This document shows positions 50,264 through 58,548 of a stretch of DNA of 64,000 nucleotides, one piece after another (position 1 is the first letter of the stretch; every line of letters starts with the position of its first letter). The position numbers were made by a program, and so were the translations under genes. Source of the DNA: Pseudomonas sediminis (GTDB taxonomy: Bacteria > Pseudomonadota > Gammaproteobacteria > Pseudomonadales > Pseudomonadaceae); NCBI RefSeq assembly GCF_002741105.1, contig NZ_NIQU01000007.1, positions 1-64,000 of the forward strand, written 5' to 3'. Under the pieces are notes generated by a model. That model was not told where the DNA came from. It saw nothing but the letters and a program-made list of their open reading frames with translations, and did not search any database.

Positions 50264-51829
50264 ATGAATGCCAGCACGAGAAAGCGCGAACCAATCTCCA
50301 CCGGCTCGGAATGGACCTTCGACCTGATCCGCCAGTACGACAAGGAGATCGCCCGCATCGCCGAACGCTATGCGCTGGATACCTACCCCAACCAGATCGA
50401 GGTGATCACCGCCGAGCAGATGATGGATGCCTATGCCTCGGTCGGCATGCCGCTGGGCTACCACCACTGGTCATACGGCAAGCATTTCCTTTCCACCGAG
50501 AAAGGCTACAAGCGCGGGCAGATGGGCCTGGCCTACGAGATCGTGATCAACTCCGACCCATGCATCGCCTACCTGATGGAGGAGAACACCATCTGCATGC
50601 AGGCGCTGGTGATCGCACACGCCTGCTACGGCCACAACAGCTTCTTCAAGGGCAATTATCTGTTCCGCACCTGGACCGACGCCAGCTCGATCATCGATTA
50701 CCTGGTGTTCGCCAAGCAGTACATCATGCAGTGCGAAGAGCGTTACGGCATCGACGCGGTGGAAGAGCTGCTCGACTCCTGCCATGCCCTGATGAACTAC
50801 GGCGTCGACCGCTACAAGCGCCCCTACCCTATCTCCGCCGAGGAGGAGCGCCGGCGCCAGAAGGAGCGCGAGGAACACCTGCAGAAGCAGATCAACGATC
50901 TGTGGCGCACCATCCCCAGAAGCGCCGACAAGGGCGGCGAGAAAGACAACAAGCGTTTCCCCGCCGAACCGCAGGAAAACATCCTCTACTTTCTGGAAAA
51001 GCACGCCCCTCTGCTGGAGCCCTGGCAGCGCGAAGTGATCCGCATCGTGCGCAAGATCGCCCAGTACTTCTACCCGCAACGCCAGACCCAGGTGATGAAC
51101 GAAGGCTGGGCCACCTTCTGGCACTACACGCTAATGAACGACCTGTACGACGAGGGCCTGGTCACCGACGGCTTCATGATGGAGTTCCTGCAGTCGCACA
51201 CCAGCGTGGTCTACCAGCCGCCGTTCGACAGCCCCTACTACAGCGGCATCAACCCCTACGCGCTGGGCTTCGCCATGTACCGCGACATCCGTCGTATCTG
51301 TGAGGAGCCCACCGAGGAGGACAAGCACTGGTTCCCCGACATCGCTGGCAGCGACTGGCTGACCACGCTCAAGTTCGCCATGAACAGCTTCAAGGATGAG
51401 AGTTTCATCCTGCAGTTTCTTTCGCCCAAGGTGATTCGCGACTTCAAGCTGTTCGGCATCCTCGACGACGACCAGAAGGACGAACTGCTGGTGCCAGCCA
51501 TCCATGACGAACCGGGCTACCGCACCATCCGCGAGCTACTCGCTGCTCAGTACAACCTGGGCAACCGCGAGCCCAACGTACAGATCTGGAACATCGACCG
51601 CCGCGGCGACCGCTCGCTGACCCTGCGCCATCAGCAGCACGACCGCAAACCACTGGGCGACTCCACCGGCGAGGTGCTCAAGCACCTGCATCGGCTATGG
51701 GGCTTCGATATTCATCTGGAGGTCTGCCAGGGCGATCAGTTGATCACCACCCAGCATGTGCCACCACGCGGCAGCTCGGAGGGCGACAGCGAATACCCGC
51801 GGCTGGACCTGATCATTCCGCCGATTTGA
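50264..51829 (+). CDS. ycgB: SpoVR family protein (YcgB)
   Basis: A 521-residue SpoVR-family protein, third member of the yeaG-yeaH-spoVR run. It has the N-terminal WTFDLIRQYDKEIARIAERY, histidine-rich segments such as GYHHWSYGKHF and VIAHACYGHNSFFKGNYLF (about 119-137), and the conserved VMNEGWATFWHYTLMNDLYDEG (about 277-298). The His/Glu-rich composition (HACYGH, NEGWATFWH) suggests metal binding, but the biochemical role is not known. It begins 10 bases after yeaH. Confidence 0.93.
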   Translation: MNASTRKREPISTGSEWTFDLIRQYDKEIARIAERYALDTYPNQIEVITAEQMMDAYASVGMPLGYHHWSYGKHFLSTEKGYKRGQMGLAYEIVINSDPCIAYLMEENTICMQALVIAHACYGHNSFFKGNYLFRTWTDASSIIDYLVFAKQYIMQCEERYGIDAVEELLDSCHALMNYGVDRYKRPYPISAEEERRRQKEREEHLQKQINDLWRTIPRSADKGGEKDNKRFPAEPQENILYFLEKHAPLLEPWQREVIRIVRKIAQYFYPQRQTQVMNEGWATFWHYTLMNDLYDEGLVTDGFMMEFLQSHTSVVYQPPFDSPYYSGINPYALGFAMYRDIRRICEEPTEEDKHWFPDIAGSDWLTTLKFAMNSFKDESFILQFLSPKVIRDFKLFGILDDDQKDELLVPAIHDEPGYRTIRELLAAQYNLGNREPNVQIWNIDRRGDRSLTLRHQQHDRKPLGDSTGEVLKHLHRLWGFDIHLEVCQGDQLITTQHVPPRGSSEGDSEYPRLDLIIPPI

Positions 51830-51950
51830 TCGGCAGCTGAAGCGCGCGCCCAGCTGCCGACCATGGACACACCTTGGCGCGATAAGCCTGTGCACACGAC
51901 GCGCCCCATCTCGATCTTCGGTATCCTCTGCGCTCAGTGGAGGAACACAC

Positions 51951-53180
51951 ATGCAGATCTATACAGTCGGTGGCGCGGTACGTGATCGCCTGCTCGGCCG
52001 TCCCATCAGTGAAGTGGACTGGGTCGTGGTCGGCGCCAGCGCCGAACAGATGCTCGAACTCGGCTATCGCCCGGTGGGCGCCGATTTCCCGGTGTTCCTG
52101 CACCCGCAAACGGGCGAGGAATACGCCCTGGCCCGCACCGAGCGCAAGAGCGGGCGCGGCTATGGCGGCTTCACCTTCCACGCCAGCCCCGACGTCACCC
52201 TGGAACAGGACCTGATCCGCCGCGACCTGACCGTCAATGCCATGGCCGAAGACAATCACGGCAACCTGATCGACCCCTATGGCGGCCAGCAAGACCTCGA
52301 GGCCCGCGTCCTGCGCCACGTTTCCCCGGCATTCGCCGAAGATCCGCTGCGTGTCCTGCGCGTCGCCCGCTTCGCCGCGCGCTATGCGCCGCTTGGTTTC
52401 AGCGTGGCGCCGGAAACCATCGAGCTAATGCGCCAGCTAGCCGAGTCCGGCGAACTAAGCCACCTCACTGCCGAGCGCAGCTGGAAGGAAATATCCCGCG
52501 CATTGATGGAGCCGCGCCCGGATGTGTTCGTCCAGGTGCTGCGCGACTGCGGCGCACTGGCCGCCCTGCTGCCGGAAGTGGACGCCCTGTTCGGCGTACC
52601 GCAACCGCAAGCTCATCACCCGGAGATCGATACCGGCGCTCACGTGTTGAGCGTGTTACGTCGATGCGCGGAGCATGACCAGCCGCTGAATGTGCGCTGG
52701 GCCAGCCTGCTGCATGACGTGGGTAAAGGTCTGACGCCCGAGGACGAGTGGCCACGGCATATTGCCCATGAGCACAAGGGGCTGCCGCTGATCCAGGCGA
52801 TCAATGAACGCTGCAAGGCACCCCGTGACTGCGCCGAGCTGGCACTGCTGGTCGGCGAGTACCACACCCACGGCCACCGCGCGTTGGAGCTGCGCCCGTC
52901 AACGTTGCTGGAGCTGCTACAACGCTTTGACGTGTTCCGCCGCCCACAACGTTTCGCTGAGTTCATCGCCGCCTGCGAGATGGATGCCCGCGGGCGCCTG
53001 GGTCTGGAGCAACGCGACTATCCACAGGCCGCTTACCTGCTGGGCGCCGCCGAGGCCGCACGGCAGGTACCTGTCAAACCGCTGCTGGAGAAGGGATTCA
53101 AGGGTGCAGAGCTCGGCGAGGCGCTCAATCGCGAGCGCCTGCAAGCGCTCAAGGCCTACAAAGAGCAGCACGCCTCGTAG
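51951..53180 (+). CDS. cca: Multifunctional CCA-adding tRNA nucleotidyltransferase
   Basis: Adds or repairs the 3' CCA end of tRNAs. The 409-residue product has the class II nucleotidyltransferase core GGAVRDRLLGRP (5-16) with the DW metal pair in SEVDWVVVGA, RRDLTVNAMAED and DPLRVLRVARFAARY, and a C-terminal HD phosphohydrolase domain with LLHDVGKG (about 256), the E. coli-type arrangement. GGAGG precedes the ATG. The TAG stop codon (53178-53180) lies inside a REP sequence that begins at 53177. Confidence 0.96.
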   Translation: MQIYTVGGAVRDRLLGRPISEVDWVVVGASAEQMLELGYRPVGADFPVFLHPQTGEEYALARTERKSGRGYGGFTFHASPDVTLEQDLIRRDLTVNAMAEDNHGNLIDPYGGQQDLEARVLRHVSPAFAEDPLRVLRVARFAARYAPLGFSVAPETIELMRQLAESGELSHLTAERSWKEISRALMEPRPDVFVQVLRDCGALAALLPEVDALFGVPQPQAHHPEIDTGAHVLSVLRRCAEHDQPLNVRWASLLHDVGKGLTPEDEWPRHIAHEHKGLPLIQAINERCKAPRDCAELALLVGEYHTHGHRALELRPSTLLELLQRFDVFRRPQRFAEFIAACEMDARGRLGLEQRDYPQAAYLLGAAEAARQVPVKPLLEKGFKGAELGEALNRERLQALKAYKEQHAS

Positions 53181-53254
53181 GAGCGGCTGGGCGGCATTTC
53201 GTTTCAGCCGCGAAACTCCGCGGCCCGCCTTTTCGCGGATAAATCCGCTCCTAC
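53177..53254. repeat. REP doublet overlapping the cca stop codon
   Basis: GTAGGAGCGGCTGGGCGG starts at 53177 and the inverted end CCGCTCCTAC closes at 53254, with inner complementary segments. It is the same REP family as at 32184-32261. The first TAG of the unit is the cca stop. Confidence 0.88.
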
Positions 53255-53270
53255 CGATCAACGCCAAACC

Positions 53271-53332
53271 GTAGCCCGGATGCAATCCGGGACATTCCCA
53301 GCGTCCGTTCTCCCGGATTGCATCCGGGCTAC
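53271..53332. repeat. Perfect 21-bp inverted repeat between cca and folK
   Basis: Positions 53271-53291 (starting GTAGCCCGGATGCAATCC) and 53312-53332 are exact inverted copies separated by 20 bases. This palindromic unit is a different repeat family from the REP doublet 17 bases away. On the minus strand its TAG is the stop codon of folK. It would form a very stable hairpin at the ends of both convergent transcripts. Confidence 0.92.
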
Positions 53333-53862
53333 GAAGGGCGCGTCTGCAGCAACTCAGCCGGCGTCAGCTCGGCGCCACGCCACTGGAAAGCAGCAGGCCA
53401 CAGCTGCTGATCGATCTGCGCCGAAGCCCACAACTGCGCGAACGAACGGCCGTCGACTGGGTGACACACGTCCGGCGCCAGCAAGGCCAAAGGCCAGAGC
53501 ACGAAGGCGTTCTTGAGAATTTCCGCGCGCGGCAGGATCAGACCATTGAAATTGCCGACCTGCTCGCCATATAGCAGCACGTCGATGTCCAGCGGCAAAC
53601 CCTTGCGGTCCGGTGCGTAGCGGCCATTGTCGGCTTCGATGAATTTCAGCCGGCGGTCCAGCTCCAGCAGCGGCAGTTCCGTCTCGCCGACCACCACCAG
53701 ATTGAAGAAGTTACCGCTCTTGATGCCCACCGCATGGCTCTCGAATACCGGCGAGCAGCGCATGTCGCTGAGCAGCCCCGCCAACGCGTCGAGGCCCGCA
53801 ACCAGGTGAGCCTCGCGCTCGATATTGCTGCCGAGGCCGAGAAAGACGCGTGTCAGATGCAT
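53329..53862 (-). CDS. folK: Hydroxymethyldihydropterin pyrophosphokinase
   Basis: Transfers pyrophosphate to 6-hydroxymethyl-dihydropterin in folate synthesis. The 177-residue product has FLGLGSNIEREAHL (8-21), the pterin-contact FFNLVVVGET and the signature DRKGLPLDIDVLLYGEQ. It overlaps folB by 10 bases. Its TAG stop is the first codon read from the inverted repeat at 53271-53332. Confidence 0.94.
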   Translation of the reverse strand: MHLTRVFLGLGSNIEREAHLVAGLDALAGLLSDMRCSPVFESHAVGIKSGNFFNLVVVGETELPLLELDRRLKFIEADNGRYAPDRKGLPLDIDVLLYGEQVGNFNGLILPRAEILKNAFVLWPLALLAPDVCHPVDGRSFAQLWASAQIDQQLWPAAFQWRGAELTPAELLQTRPS

Positions 53863-54209
53863 CCGCGCTCGATCTCCACGCCTACGCCGCCGCGTGCGGC
53901 TGGCACCGCGCCGGGCTTGGTCAGCTTCAGACGCATCCAGGGAATGTTGAACTCGTCCATCAGGGTCTGCACCAGACGTTCAGCGAAAGTCTCGACCAAG
54001 ATGAACTGCGACTCGGCCGCGAAGGCCTGAATGCGCGTGGAGACGCTGGCGTAGTCGAGCGCCAGGTTGAGGTCGTCGCCGGCCGCTGCTGGGCGGTTGT
54101 CCCAGCCCATCTGCAGGTCCAGACGCAGGCACTGGCGAATGTCGCGCTCCCAATCGTAGGCGCCGATCACCGTGTCGACCTCCAGCCCCTCGATAAATAC
54201 TCTGTCCAC
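53853..54209 (-). CDS. folB: Dihydroneopterin aldolase
   Basis: Converts dihydroneopterin to 6-hydroxymethyl-dihydropterin, the substrate of FolK, and its gene sits directly upstream of folK. The 118-residue product has DRVFIEGLEVDTVIGAYDWER, with the catalytic-region glutamate, and the C-terminal LKLTKPGAVPAARGGVGVEIER. I start at GTG 54207-54209, which gives the family N-terminus; a longer frame runs upstream into the plsY region but is unlikely. Confidence 0.93.
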   Translation of the reverse strand: MDRVFIEGLEVDTVIGAYDWERDIRQCLRLDLQMGWDNRPAAAGDDLNLALDYASVSTRIQAFAAESQFILVETFAERLVQTLMDEFNIPWMRLKLTKPGAVPAARGGVGVEIERGCI

Positions 54210-54283
54210 CGCACTCTCCGCGCCACGACAAGGGCGCTGCACCTCGTTAGAATCGGCCCACCCCATGCCCTGGAATGGCCACC

Positions 54284-54853
54284 ATGTTCTGGCTTCTGGC
54301 AATCCTTGCCTACCTGCTCGGTTCGTTGTCCTTCGCCATCCTGCTCAGCCGACTTGCAGGCGGGCCAGACCCGCGCGCCAGTGGTTCGGGCAACCCCGGC
54401 GCCACCAACATGCTGCGCGTCGCCGGCAAGAAGCTCGCCGTGATGACGCTGATCGGCGACCTGCTCAAGGGCCTGCTACCAATCCTGATCGCCAAGCTGC
54501 TTGGCCTGAGCCTGCATCAGCAAGCCTGGATCGGCCTAGCTGCCGTGGTCGGCCATCTGTACCCGCTGTACTTCCGCTTTCGCGGCGGCAAGGGCGTAGC
54601 CACTGCCGCCGGCATGCTGCTTGGCCTCTATCCACCGGCGGCGCTGCTCGCTCTGGCGGCCTGGGCGCTGGTATTTCTGCTGACCCGCACCAGCTCGCTG
54701 GCCTCGCTGATCGCCACGCCGCTGACGCTGCCGCTGCTGGCCTGGCAACAACCGGCTGCCTTGCTGCCAGCCTGTGTGCTGACCGGGCTGATCGTCTGGC
54801 GCCACCGTCACAATCTGCGCGACCTTTTCGCCGGACGCGAACGGCGTTTTTGA
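54284..54853 (+). CDS. plsY: Glycerol-3-phosphate acyltransferase PlsY
   Basis: Inner-membrane enzyme that acylates glycerol-3-phosphate from acyl-phosphate, the first step of phospholipid synthesis. The 189-residue product has about seven hydrophobic segments and the motifs SGNPGATNMLR (about 33-43), GHLYPLYFRFRGGKGVATAAG and TSSLASL. The ATG at 54284 (MFWLLAILAYLLGS) fits the family; an ATG three codons earlier is open. Divergent from folB. Confidence 0.95.
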   Translation: MFWLLAILAYLLGSLSFAILLSRLAGGPDPRASGSGNPGATNMLRVAGKKLAVMTLIGDLLKGLLPILIAKLLGLSLHQQAWIGLAAVVGHLYPLYFRFRGGKGVATAAGMLLGLYPPAALLALAAWALVFLLTRTSSLASLIATPLTLPLLAWQQPAALLPACVLTGLIVWRHRHNLRDLFAGRERRF

Positions 54854-54869
54854 CTGAAAAACAAAACCT

Positions 54870-54926
54870 GTAGGAGCGAGCTCTGCTCGCGAACCGAAAA
54901 GCTTCGCGAGCAGAGCTCGCTCCTAC
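54870..54926. repeat. Perfect 24-bp inverted repeat between plsY and tsaD
   Basis: Positions 54870-54893 (starting GTAGGAGCGAGCTCTGC) and 54903-54926 are exact inverted copies around a 9-base loop. The GTAGGAGCG ends resemble REP units, but the inner GAGCTC core differs from those at 32.2 and 53.2 kb. It lies between the convergent plsY and tsaD 3' ends and probably acts as a two-way transcript end. Confidence 0.9.
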
Positions 54927-54946
54927 GCGTAAATACCAAATGGCGC

Positions 54947-55972
54947 TCAAATCGCCGGCAGCGACTCCATCGGCCAACGCGCCTGCACCTTGATCGCCAG
55001 ATCCTCATGCTGCCCGGCCAGCAAACGCTGGCAACCGGCATAGGCGATCATCGCGCCGTTGTCGGTGCAGAAACGCGGCCGCGCATAGAACACCTTGCCC
55101 TTCATCTCGCCCAACATGCGCTCCAGATGCTCACGCAGCGCCTTGTTGGCACTCACGCCACCAGCGATCACCAGGCTGTTCAGCCCTGCCTGCTTGAGTG
55201 CGCGCTTGCACTTGATGGTCAGAGTCTCAACTACCGCCTGCTGGAAGGCCAGCGCGATGTCGCGACGGGCTTGGTCGAGGTCGTCGTCACTGTTACGGCA
55301 TTGCTGCCAGGTATTGAGCGCAAAGGTCTTCAGACCACTGAAACTGAAATCCAGGCCCGGGCGATCGGTCATCGGCCGCGGGAAGACGAAGCGCCCCGGC
55401 GTGCCCTGCTCGGCCAGCTTGGCGATTTCCGGACCGCCCGGGTAATTCAGCCCCATCAGCTTGGCGGTTTTGTCGAAAGCTTCACCGGCAGCGTCGTCCA
55501 GCGACTCGCCGAGCAACTGGTACTGGCCGATGCCATCGACGCGCACCAACTGAGTGTGCCCACCGGAAACCAACAAAGCGACGAACGGAAAGGCCGGAGG
55601 CTGCTCTTCCAGCATCGGTGCCAGCAGGTGACCTTCCATATGGTGCACACCGACAGCCGGCACGCCCCAGGCAAAGGCCAGCGCCTGAGCGCAGGACGCG
55701 CCGACCAGCAGCGCGCCGACCAGGCCAGGGCCCGCCGTGTAGGCAAGCGCGTCGATGTCGCTGGCCTGTTTGCCAGCCTCATCCAGCACCTGGCGGATCA
55801 ACGGCAGCATGCGTTTGACGTGATCGCGCGAGGCCAATTCCGGCACTACGCCGCCGTAGACGCGATGCAGGTCGATCTGGCTGAACAGGGCGTCAGCCAG
55901 CAGGCCACGCTCACTGTCATAGAGCGCGACGCCGGTTTCATCGCAGGAGGTTTCCAATCCCAGTACGAGCAT
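54947..55972 (-). CDS. tsaD: tRNA threonylcarbamoyladenosine transferase subunit TsaD
   Basis: Transfers the threonylcarbamoyl group to A37 of ANN-decoding tRNAs, with TsaB and TsaE. The 341-residue ASKHA-fold product has LGLETSCDETGVALYD, the metal-binding HHMEGHLLAP (about 110-119), VSGGHTQLV and VIAGGVSANKALREHL. The ATG at 55970-55972 (MLVLGLETS) is chosen over one 11 codons upstream. Divergent from rpsU, as in many proteobacteria. Confidence 0.96.
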   Translation of the reverse strand: MLVLGLETSCDETGVALYDSERGLLADALFSQIDLHRVYGGVVPELASRDHVKRMLPLIRQVLDEAGKQASDIDALAYTAGPGLVGALLVGASCAQALAFAWGVPAVGVHHMEGHLLAPMLEEQPPAFPFVALLVSGGHTQLVRVDGIGQYQLLGESLDDAAGEAFDKTAKLMGLNYPGGPEIAKLAEQGTPGRFVFPRPMTDRPGLDFSFSGLKTFALNTWQQCRNSDDDLDQARRDIALAFQQAVVETLTIKCKRALKQAGLNSLVIAGGVSANKALREHLERMLGEMKGKVFYARPRFCTDNGAMIAYAGCQRLLAGQHEDLAIKVQARWPMESLPAI

Positions 55973-56063
55973 GGAGCTTGAGCCTTGATTTGCCGCGTGG
56001 AACAAAGGCGCGCATGATAAGCGCCGCCCGGCGGAGCGGCCAGCGCTTTTCGATCAGAGGCCT

Positions 56064-56092
56064 TTGCATTCCTCGGCTCGAGGGGGTAACAT
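56064..56092 (+). promoter_or_regulatory. rpsU: Probable sigma-70 promoter of the rpsU-dnaG-rpoD operon
   Basis: TTGCAT (56064-56069) and TAACAT (56087-56092) are separated by exactly 17 bases, about 85 bases before the rpsU start. Each hexamer matches consensus at four positions. It is in the right place for the main macromolecular-synthesis operon promoter. Confidence 0.55.
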
Positions 56093-56176
56093 CCGCAACC
56101 CTTAAAAACCGACGCAACCCGAGCCATTTGCCGGGAACGCGTTGAACACCGGTAATTAAACGAAGGTACGACCTGG

Positions 56177-56392
56177 ATGCCAGCCGTCAAAGTTAAAGAG
56201 AACGAACCCTTCGACGTAGCCCTGCGTCGTTTCAAGCGCTCCTGCGAAAAAGCCGGCGTACTGGCTGAAGTCCGTAGCCGCGAATTCTACGAAAAGCCGA
56301 CCGCTGAGCGTAAGCGCAAAGCCGCTGCCGCTGTTAAGCGTCACGCCAAGAAAGTGCAGCGCGAGCAGCGTCGCAGCGTTCGTCTGTACTAA
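56177..56392 (+). CDS. rpsU: Small ribosomal subunit protein bS21
   Basis: A 71-residue, very basic ribosomal protein of the 30S platform, involved in initiation. The sequence MPAVKVKENEPFDVALRR and the Arg/Lys/Ala-rich C-terminus are unmistakable. It heads the rpsU-dnaG-rpoD operon and is followed by two hairpins that separate its abundant message from dnaG. Confidence 0.98.
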   Translation: MPAVKVKENEPFDVALRRFKRSCEKAGVLAEVRSREFYEKPTAERKRKAAAAVKRHAKKVQREQRRSVRLY

Positions 56393-56410
56393 TCCGTACA
56401 GCAACGCCCG

Positions 56411-56434
56411 AATGCCCGGCCCTGGCCGGGCATT
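56411..56434 (+). terminator. First hairpin after rpsU
   Basis: AATGCCCGGCC (56411-56421) pairs with GGCCGGGCATT (56424-56434), with only CT between them, so the tip must open. It is followed by GCATTTG. It probably protects the rpsU 3' end or partly terminates. Confidence 0.65.
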
Positions 56435-56445
56435 GCATTTGAAAG

Positions 56446-56488
56446 ACTCCGCCTCGCGCTTCAGCGAGTAAGCGGAGTTTTTGCTTTT
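56446..56488 (+). terminator. Second, branched terminator before dnaG
   Basis: An outer stem ACTCCGC/GCGGAGT (56446-56452 with 56472-56478) encloses an inner stem CTCGC/GCGAG (56453-56457 with 56464-56468) and is followed by TTTTGCTTTT. This is the stronger intrinsic terminator in the rpsU-dnaG gap, equivalent in position to the E. coli operon's internal terminator. Confidence 0.8.
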
Positions 56489-56536
56489 CTACCAATCGTT
56501 GTCCCGCGCTCGCGCCGGGCAGTATGCTGAGCGCCT

Positions 56537-58513
56537 ATGGCCGGCCTGATCCCGCAATCCTTCATCGATGACTTGCTCAACCGCACCGACATCATCGATG
56601 TGGTGAGTTCGCGCATCCAGCTGAAGAAGACCGGCAAGAACTACAGCGCCTGCTGTCCTTTCCACAAGGAAAAGACCCCTTCCTTCACCGTCAGCCCCGA
56701 CAAGCAGTTCTACTACTGCTTCGGCTGCGGCGCCGGCGGCAACGCGCTCGGCTTCGTCATGGACCACGATCAACTGGAGTTCCCCCAGGCGATCGAGGAG
56801 CTGGCCAAACGCGCCGGCATGGATGTGCCGCGCGAAGAAAGTGGCCGCGGGCACAAACCCAGGCAGCCCGTCGACTCACCGCTCTACCCGCTGCTCAATG
56901 CCGCTGCCGAGCACTATCGCCAGGCACTGAAAAGCCACCCGCAGCGCAAATACGCGGTGGACTACCTCAAGGGCCGCGGCCTGACCGGCGAAATAGCCCG
57001 CGACTTCGGCATCGGCTTCGCCCCGCCCGGCTGGGACAATCTGCTCAAACAACTGGGCGCCGACGCCCTGCAGCAGAAAGTCATGATCGACGCCGGCCTG
57101 CTGATCGAGAACGCCGAGAACGGCAGGCGCTACGATCGCTTCCGCGACCGCATCATGTTCCCCATCCGCGACAGCCGCGGCCGGGTGATCGCCTTCGGTG
57201 GCCGGGTACTGGGCGATGACAAGCCCAAGTACCTCAACTCACCGGAAACCCCGGTGTTCCACAAGGGCCAGGAACTCTACGGCCTGTACGAGGCACGCAA
57301 GCACAACCGCGATCTCGACGAGATCATGGTGGTCGAAGGCTACATGGACGTCATCGCCCTGGCTCAGCAGGGCCTGCGCAACGCCGTGGCAACCCTGGGC
57401 ACGGCCACCAGTGAAGAACACCTCAAGCGCCTGTTCCGCATCGTGCCCAGCGTGCTGTTCTGCTTCGACGGCGACGCCGCTGGCCGCAACGCCGCCTGGC
57501 GCGCCCTGGAGTCCACGCTGTCGAGCCTGCAGGACGGCCGCCGCGCGCGTTTTCTGTTCCTGCCCGACGGCGAAGACCCGGATACCCTGGTACGCGCCGA
57601 AGGCACCGACGCCTTCCGCGCGCGCATCAACCAGCACGCACAACCGCTGGCCGACTACTTCTTCCAGCAATTGAGCGAAGAAGCCGACCCGCGCTCGCTG
57701 GAAGGCAAGGCGCACCTGGTGACCCTGGCCGCGCCGCTGATCGACAAGATCCCCGGCAACAACCTGCGCGCCCTGATGCGCCAGCGCCTGAGCGAGATCA
57801 CCGGCCTTTCCGGTGAAGCACTGAGCCAGGTCGCCAGCGCACCGCGCAGTCATGCGCCGAGCACCACCAGCCAGGCGCCCAGTAGCGATTACCCGGATTA
57901 CGGCGACATCCCCGACAGCGCCTACTACGACAACCTGCCAGACGTCGGCGGCTACGAGCAGCCCGCCCCGCCTCATCAACAGCACTACGAGCGCAATAAC
58001 GAAGGCGGCAAAGGCAGCTGGAAGAAAGACGGCGGCGGCAAGTGGAACAAGAAGGGCAAAGGCGATTTCGCGCCACGTGCCCCGCGCACCGCGGTGAGCG
58101 TCGAATCACCGCACCTGATCGCCCTGCGCACGCTGCTGCACCATCCGCAGCTGGCGCAAAAAGTCGAAGATGTCAGCCATTTCGCCGACGAAGACGACAC
58201 CTACGCCCAGCTTCTCGTGGCCTTGGTCGGTGCCCTGCAGAAAACGCCCAACCTGCGTTCACTGCAACTGATCGCCCGCTGGCACGGCACCGAGCAAGGC
58301 CGTCTGCTGCGGGCACTGGCAGAGAAGGAATGGCTGATCCAGGGCGACAACCTTGAACAGCAGTTTTTCGACACCATTACTACACTTGCAAACAGTCAAT
58401 CGCAGAGGCGGCGTGAAAAGGCGCTCCGCAGCATCATTCATAAAAGCCCCAGCGAGCTCACAGACGAGGAAAAGACATTGCTCAGAGAGCACTACAGCCT
58501 GGCCTCCTCCTAG
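56537..58513 (+). CDS. dnaG: DNA primase
   Basis: Makes RNA primers at the replication fork. The 658-residue product has the CHC2 zinc-binding domain CPFHKEKTPSF..YYCFGCGAGG (about 40-66), the RNA-polymerase/TOPRIM core with VVEGYMDVIAL (about 264-274) and DGDAAGRNAAWRA, and a C-terminal helicase-binding domain (about 515-658). Between core and C-terminal domain lies a linker (about 430-520) rich in Gly, Lys, Pro and Tyr (YERNNEGGKGSWKKDGGGKW) that looks disordered. The ATG at 56537 fits the family. Confidence 0.97.
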   Translation: MAGLIPQSFIDDLLNRTDIIDVVSSRIQLKKTGKNYSACCPFHKEKTPSFTVSPDKQFYYCFGCGAGGNALGFVMDHDQLEFPQAIEELAKRAGMDVPREESGRGHKPRQPVDSPLYPLLNAAAEHYRQALKSHPQRKYAVDYLKGRGLTGEIARDFGIGFAPPGWDNLLKQLGADALQQKVMIDAGLLIENAENGRRYDRFRDRIMFPIRDSRGRVIAFGGRVLGDDKPKYLNSPETPVFHKGQELYGLYEARKHNRDLDEIMVVEGYMDVIALAQQGLRNAVATLGTATSEEHLKRLFRIVPSVLFCFDGDAAGRNAAWRALESTLSSLQDGRRARFLFLPDGEDPDTLVRAEGTDAFRARINQHAQPLADYFFQQLSEEADPRSLEGKAHLVTLAAPLIDKIPGNNLRALMRQRLSEITGLSGEALSQVASAPRSHAPSTTSQAPSSDYPDYGDIPDSAYYDNLPDVGGYEQPAPPHQQHYERNNEGGKGSWKKDGGGKWNKKGKGDFAPRAPRTAVSVESPHLIALRTLLHHPQLAQKVEDVSHFADEDDTYAQLLVALVGALQKTPNLRSLQLIARWHGTEQGRLLRALAEKEWLIQGDNLEQQFFDTITTLANSQSQRRREKALRSIIHKSPSELTDEEKTLLREHYSLASS

Positions 58514-58548
58514 AGCAGCAAGTCCCCAACTGGCGCCTAAAGCCAAAA

